NCBI GenBank assembly: GCA_002469305.1
Contig: DKEY01000046.1
Location: 1-13,524, forward strand
DNA: 13,524 nt
Direction: 5' to 3'
From: Sulfurospirillum sp. UBA6810
GTDB taxonomy: Bacteria; Campylobacterota; Campylobacteria; Campylobacterales; Sulfurospirillaceae
Part shown: piece by piece, positions 12,733 to 13,524 of the stretch
Layout: every line of letters begins with the position of its first letter
Numbering within the stretch: the first letter of the stretch is position 1
Made by a program: the position numbers and the translations under genes
The notes under the pieces: model-generated
The model's database searches: none
What the model saw: the letters and a program-made list of their open reading frames with translations, nothing else
Told to the model about the DNA's origin: nothing

Positions 12733-13524
12733 TTAAGCAATCATCTTTTTTACAAATGTTTCATAAAAATCTCTACTCACACCTCTATCATAAATCTTTG
12801 AAAAGGTATCTTCAAACAAATTATTAACAGCTATCATGAAATACTCTTTAGAGGTTTGTATTTTTTCGTAAGTACTATCGCAAACAGTTAAAGTATTGAA
12901 ACGAGATAATTTTTTAGACATTACAGTCTCTAACAAACTACACTCATTCTTTTTAAGGTTGTTTTCTTCTGTTTTTAAAAGAGCGTTTTGGATTATCTCA
13001 GGTCGCAAAGTGCCATAATGTGAAAGAGCAGTCGAAAGCAAAGATTTTATAGAGTTTTCAACATATAAAAAATCATTCGTAAAAGGCTTTTTAAAAGTAG
13101 TAATTGTATCGGTTGCATAATGACCATTGAAAGTTTCAATCACATTCCAAAGAGCATGAACCTCACTACGCATAAAGCGTTTACGTATTGTTTCGATATT
13201 CAAAGATAACTTATTGCCATTTTTTAGAGTTTTATAGCCTAATATCATTTCTAAACAATGCTCATCATCTAAAGACCTTAAGCTAAAATCCTTTAAGCAT
13301 TGACTCCAAATATTATTTATATTGTTTAAAATTACCTCAAAACCATCTAAAATAGTGCCATCAGCTAATCTCATTTTTTTTAATTTTTCTCTTCTTAATT
13401 GAAACTCAATTCTATAAACAGTTTTTGACTCATAATAATTTTTATTAGTCTTCCAACACTCTTTTATAAAAGCTTTATTTGGAAACTTTAAAATTTCTTT
13501 TGTTTTATTGTAAACCCTCATCAT
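12733..13524 (-). CDS. Rolling-circle replication initiator-like protein, N-terminus beyond window
   Basis: The visible 263 residues resemble the C-terminal part of phage and plasmid rolling-circle initiators (Phage_CRI/Rep_trans-like). RVYNKTKEI at the left end and YRIEFQLRREKLKK (about 37-50) are the two recognisable blocks; the rest is helical and polar. In that family the Y-K-T-x-E block lies well inside the protein, so the methionine at the window edge is probably internal and the catalytic part lies outside. The gene would head the long minus-strand operon. Replication as circular DNA through an ssDNA stage is the inferred role. Without the catalytic motifs the assignment is moderate; an unrelated helical phage protein is the alternative. 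Confidence 0.6.
   Translation of the reverse strand: MMRVYNKTKEILKFPNKAFIKECWKTNKNYYESKTVYRIEFQLRREKLKKMRLADGTILDGFEVILNNINNIWSQCLKDFSLRSLDDEHCLEMILGYKTLKNGNKLSLNIETIRKRFMRSEVHALWNVIETFNGHYATDTITTFKKPFTNDFLYVENSIKSLLSTALSHYGTLRPEIIQNALLKTEENNLKKNECSLLETVMSKKLSRFNTLTVCDSTYEKIQTSKEYFMIAVNNLFEDTFSKIYDRGVSRDFYETFVKKMIA

Larger units (their letters stand above)
4538..13524. mobile_element. Prophage-like element, non-tailed ssDNA-type (inferred), right end outside window
   Basis: Gene content changes abruptly after cbpA. The stretch carries a rolling-circle Rep-like protein, an M15 peptidase, small membrane proteins and many unrecognised short genes in tightly packed minus-strand operons, with one plus-strand block. 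Several genes show strong T-ending codon preference (for example 29 of the first 40 codons of the gene at 8086-8625), a habit of ssDNA phages. I see no terminase, portal, tail, integrase or Zot-like ATPase. The left border is placed between cbpA and the first element gene; I cannot identify an att or dif site, and the right border is not present. It could instead be an integrated plasmid, but the endolysin-type peptidase argues for a phage. Confidence 0.75.

Overview
The window is AT-rich and its left third reads as chromosome of an epsilonproteobacterium (Campylobacterota). The order and orientation of a histidine kinase, an OmpR-type regulator and an HtrA protease (all minus strand), then a divergent CbpA-type J-domain co-chaperone, match the Campylobacter jejuni neighbourhood cprS-cprR-htrA-cbpA. 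In that species the next gene is hspR, the heat-shock repressor. I cannot name the genus; a free-living relative such as Sulfurimonas or Arcobacter would fit as well.

Chromosomal part (1-4496). cprR and cprS overlap by 4 bases and form one unit. htrA has its own promoter and a terminator hairpin that separates it from cprR. cbpA starts from a near-consensus sigma70 promoter. Together they look like an envelope-stress and protein-quality-control locus.

Element part (about 4538-13524, running off the right edge). No HspR-like protein follows cbpA. A foreign element of at least 9 kb begins instead. It encodes part of a rolling-circle replication initiator, an M15-family peptidase of endolysin type, several small membrane proteins, a beta-rich putative attachment protein, a helical pilot-like protein, two small paired proteins that could be coat proteins, and a PAPS-reductase/DndC-like PP-loop protein. 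There is no terminase, portal, tail, integrase or Zot-type ATPase in view. Several genes strongly prefer codons ending in T, as is common in ssDNA phages. The best reading is a non-tailed, ssDNA-type prophage of a lineage I cannot place.

Element layout: (a) a minus-strand operon of 118-, 112- and 69-aa genes at the left end; (b) a divergent plus-strand block with a zinc-ribbon protein, a 534-base non-coding stretch packed with stem-loops (candidate origin or packaging signal), a 50-aa protein and the PP-loop protein; (c) a minus-strand block of 251-, 179-, 45- and 117-aa genes; (d) a long minus-strand operon from Rep through two small genes, the peptidase, a 96-aa protein, and the 339-, 337- and 42-aa genes. 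Blocks a, c and d each end in a hairpin. Blocks a and c are preceded by a shared promoter-like box.
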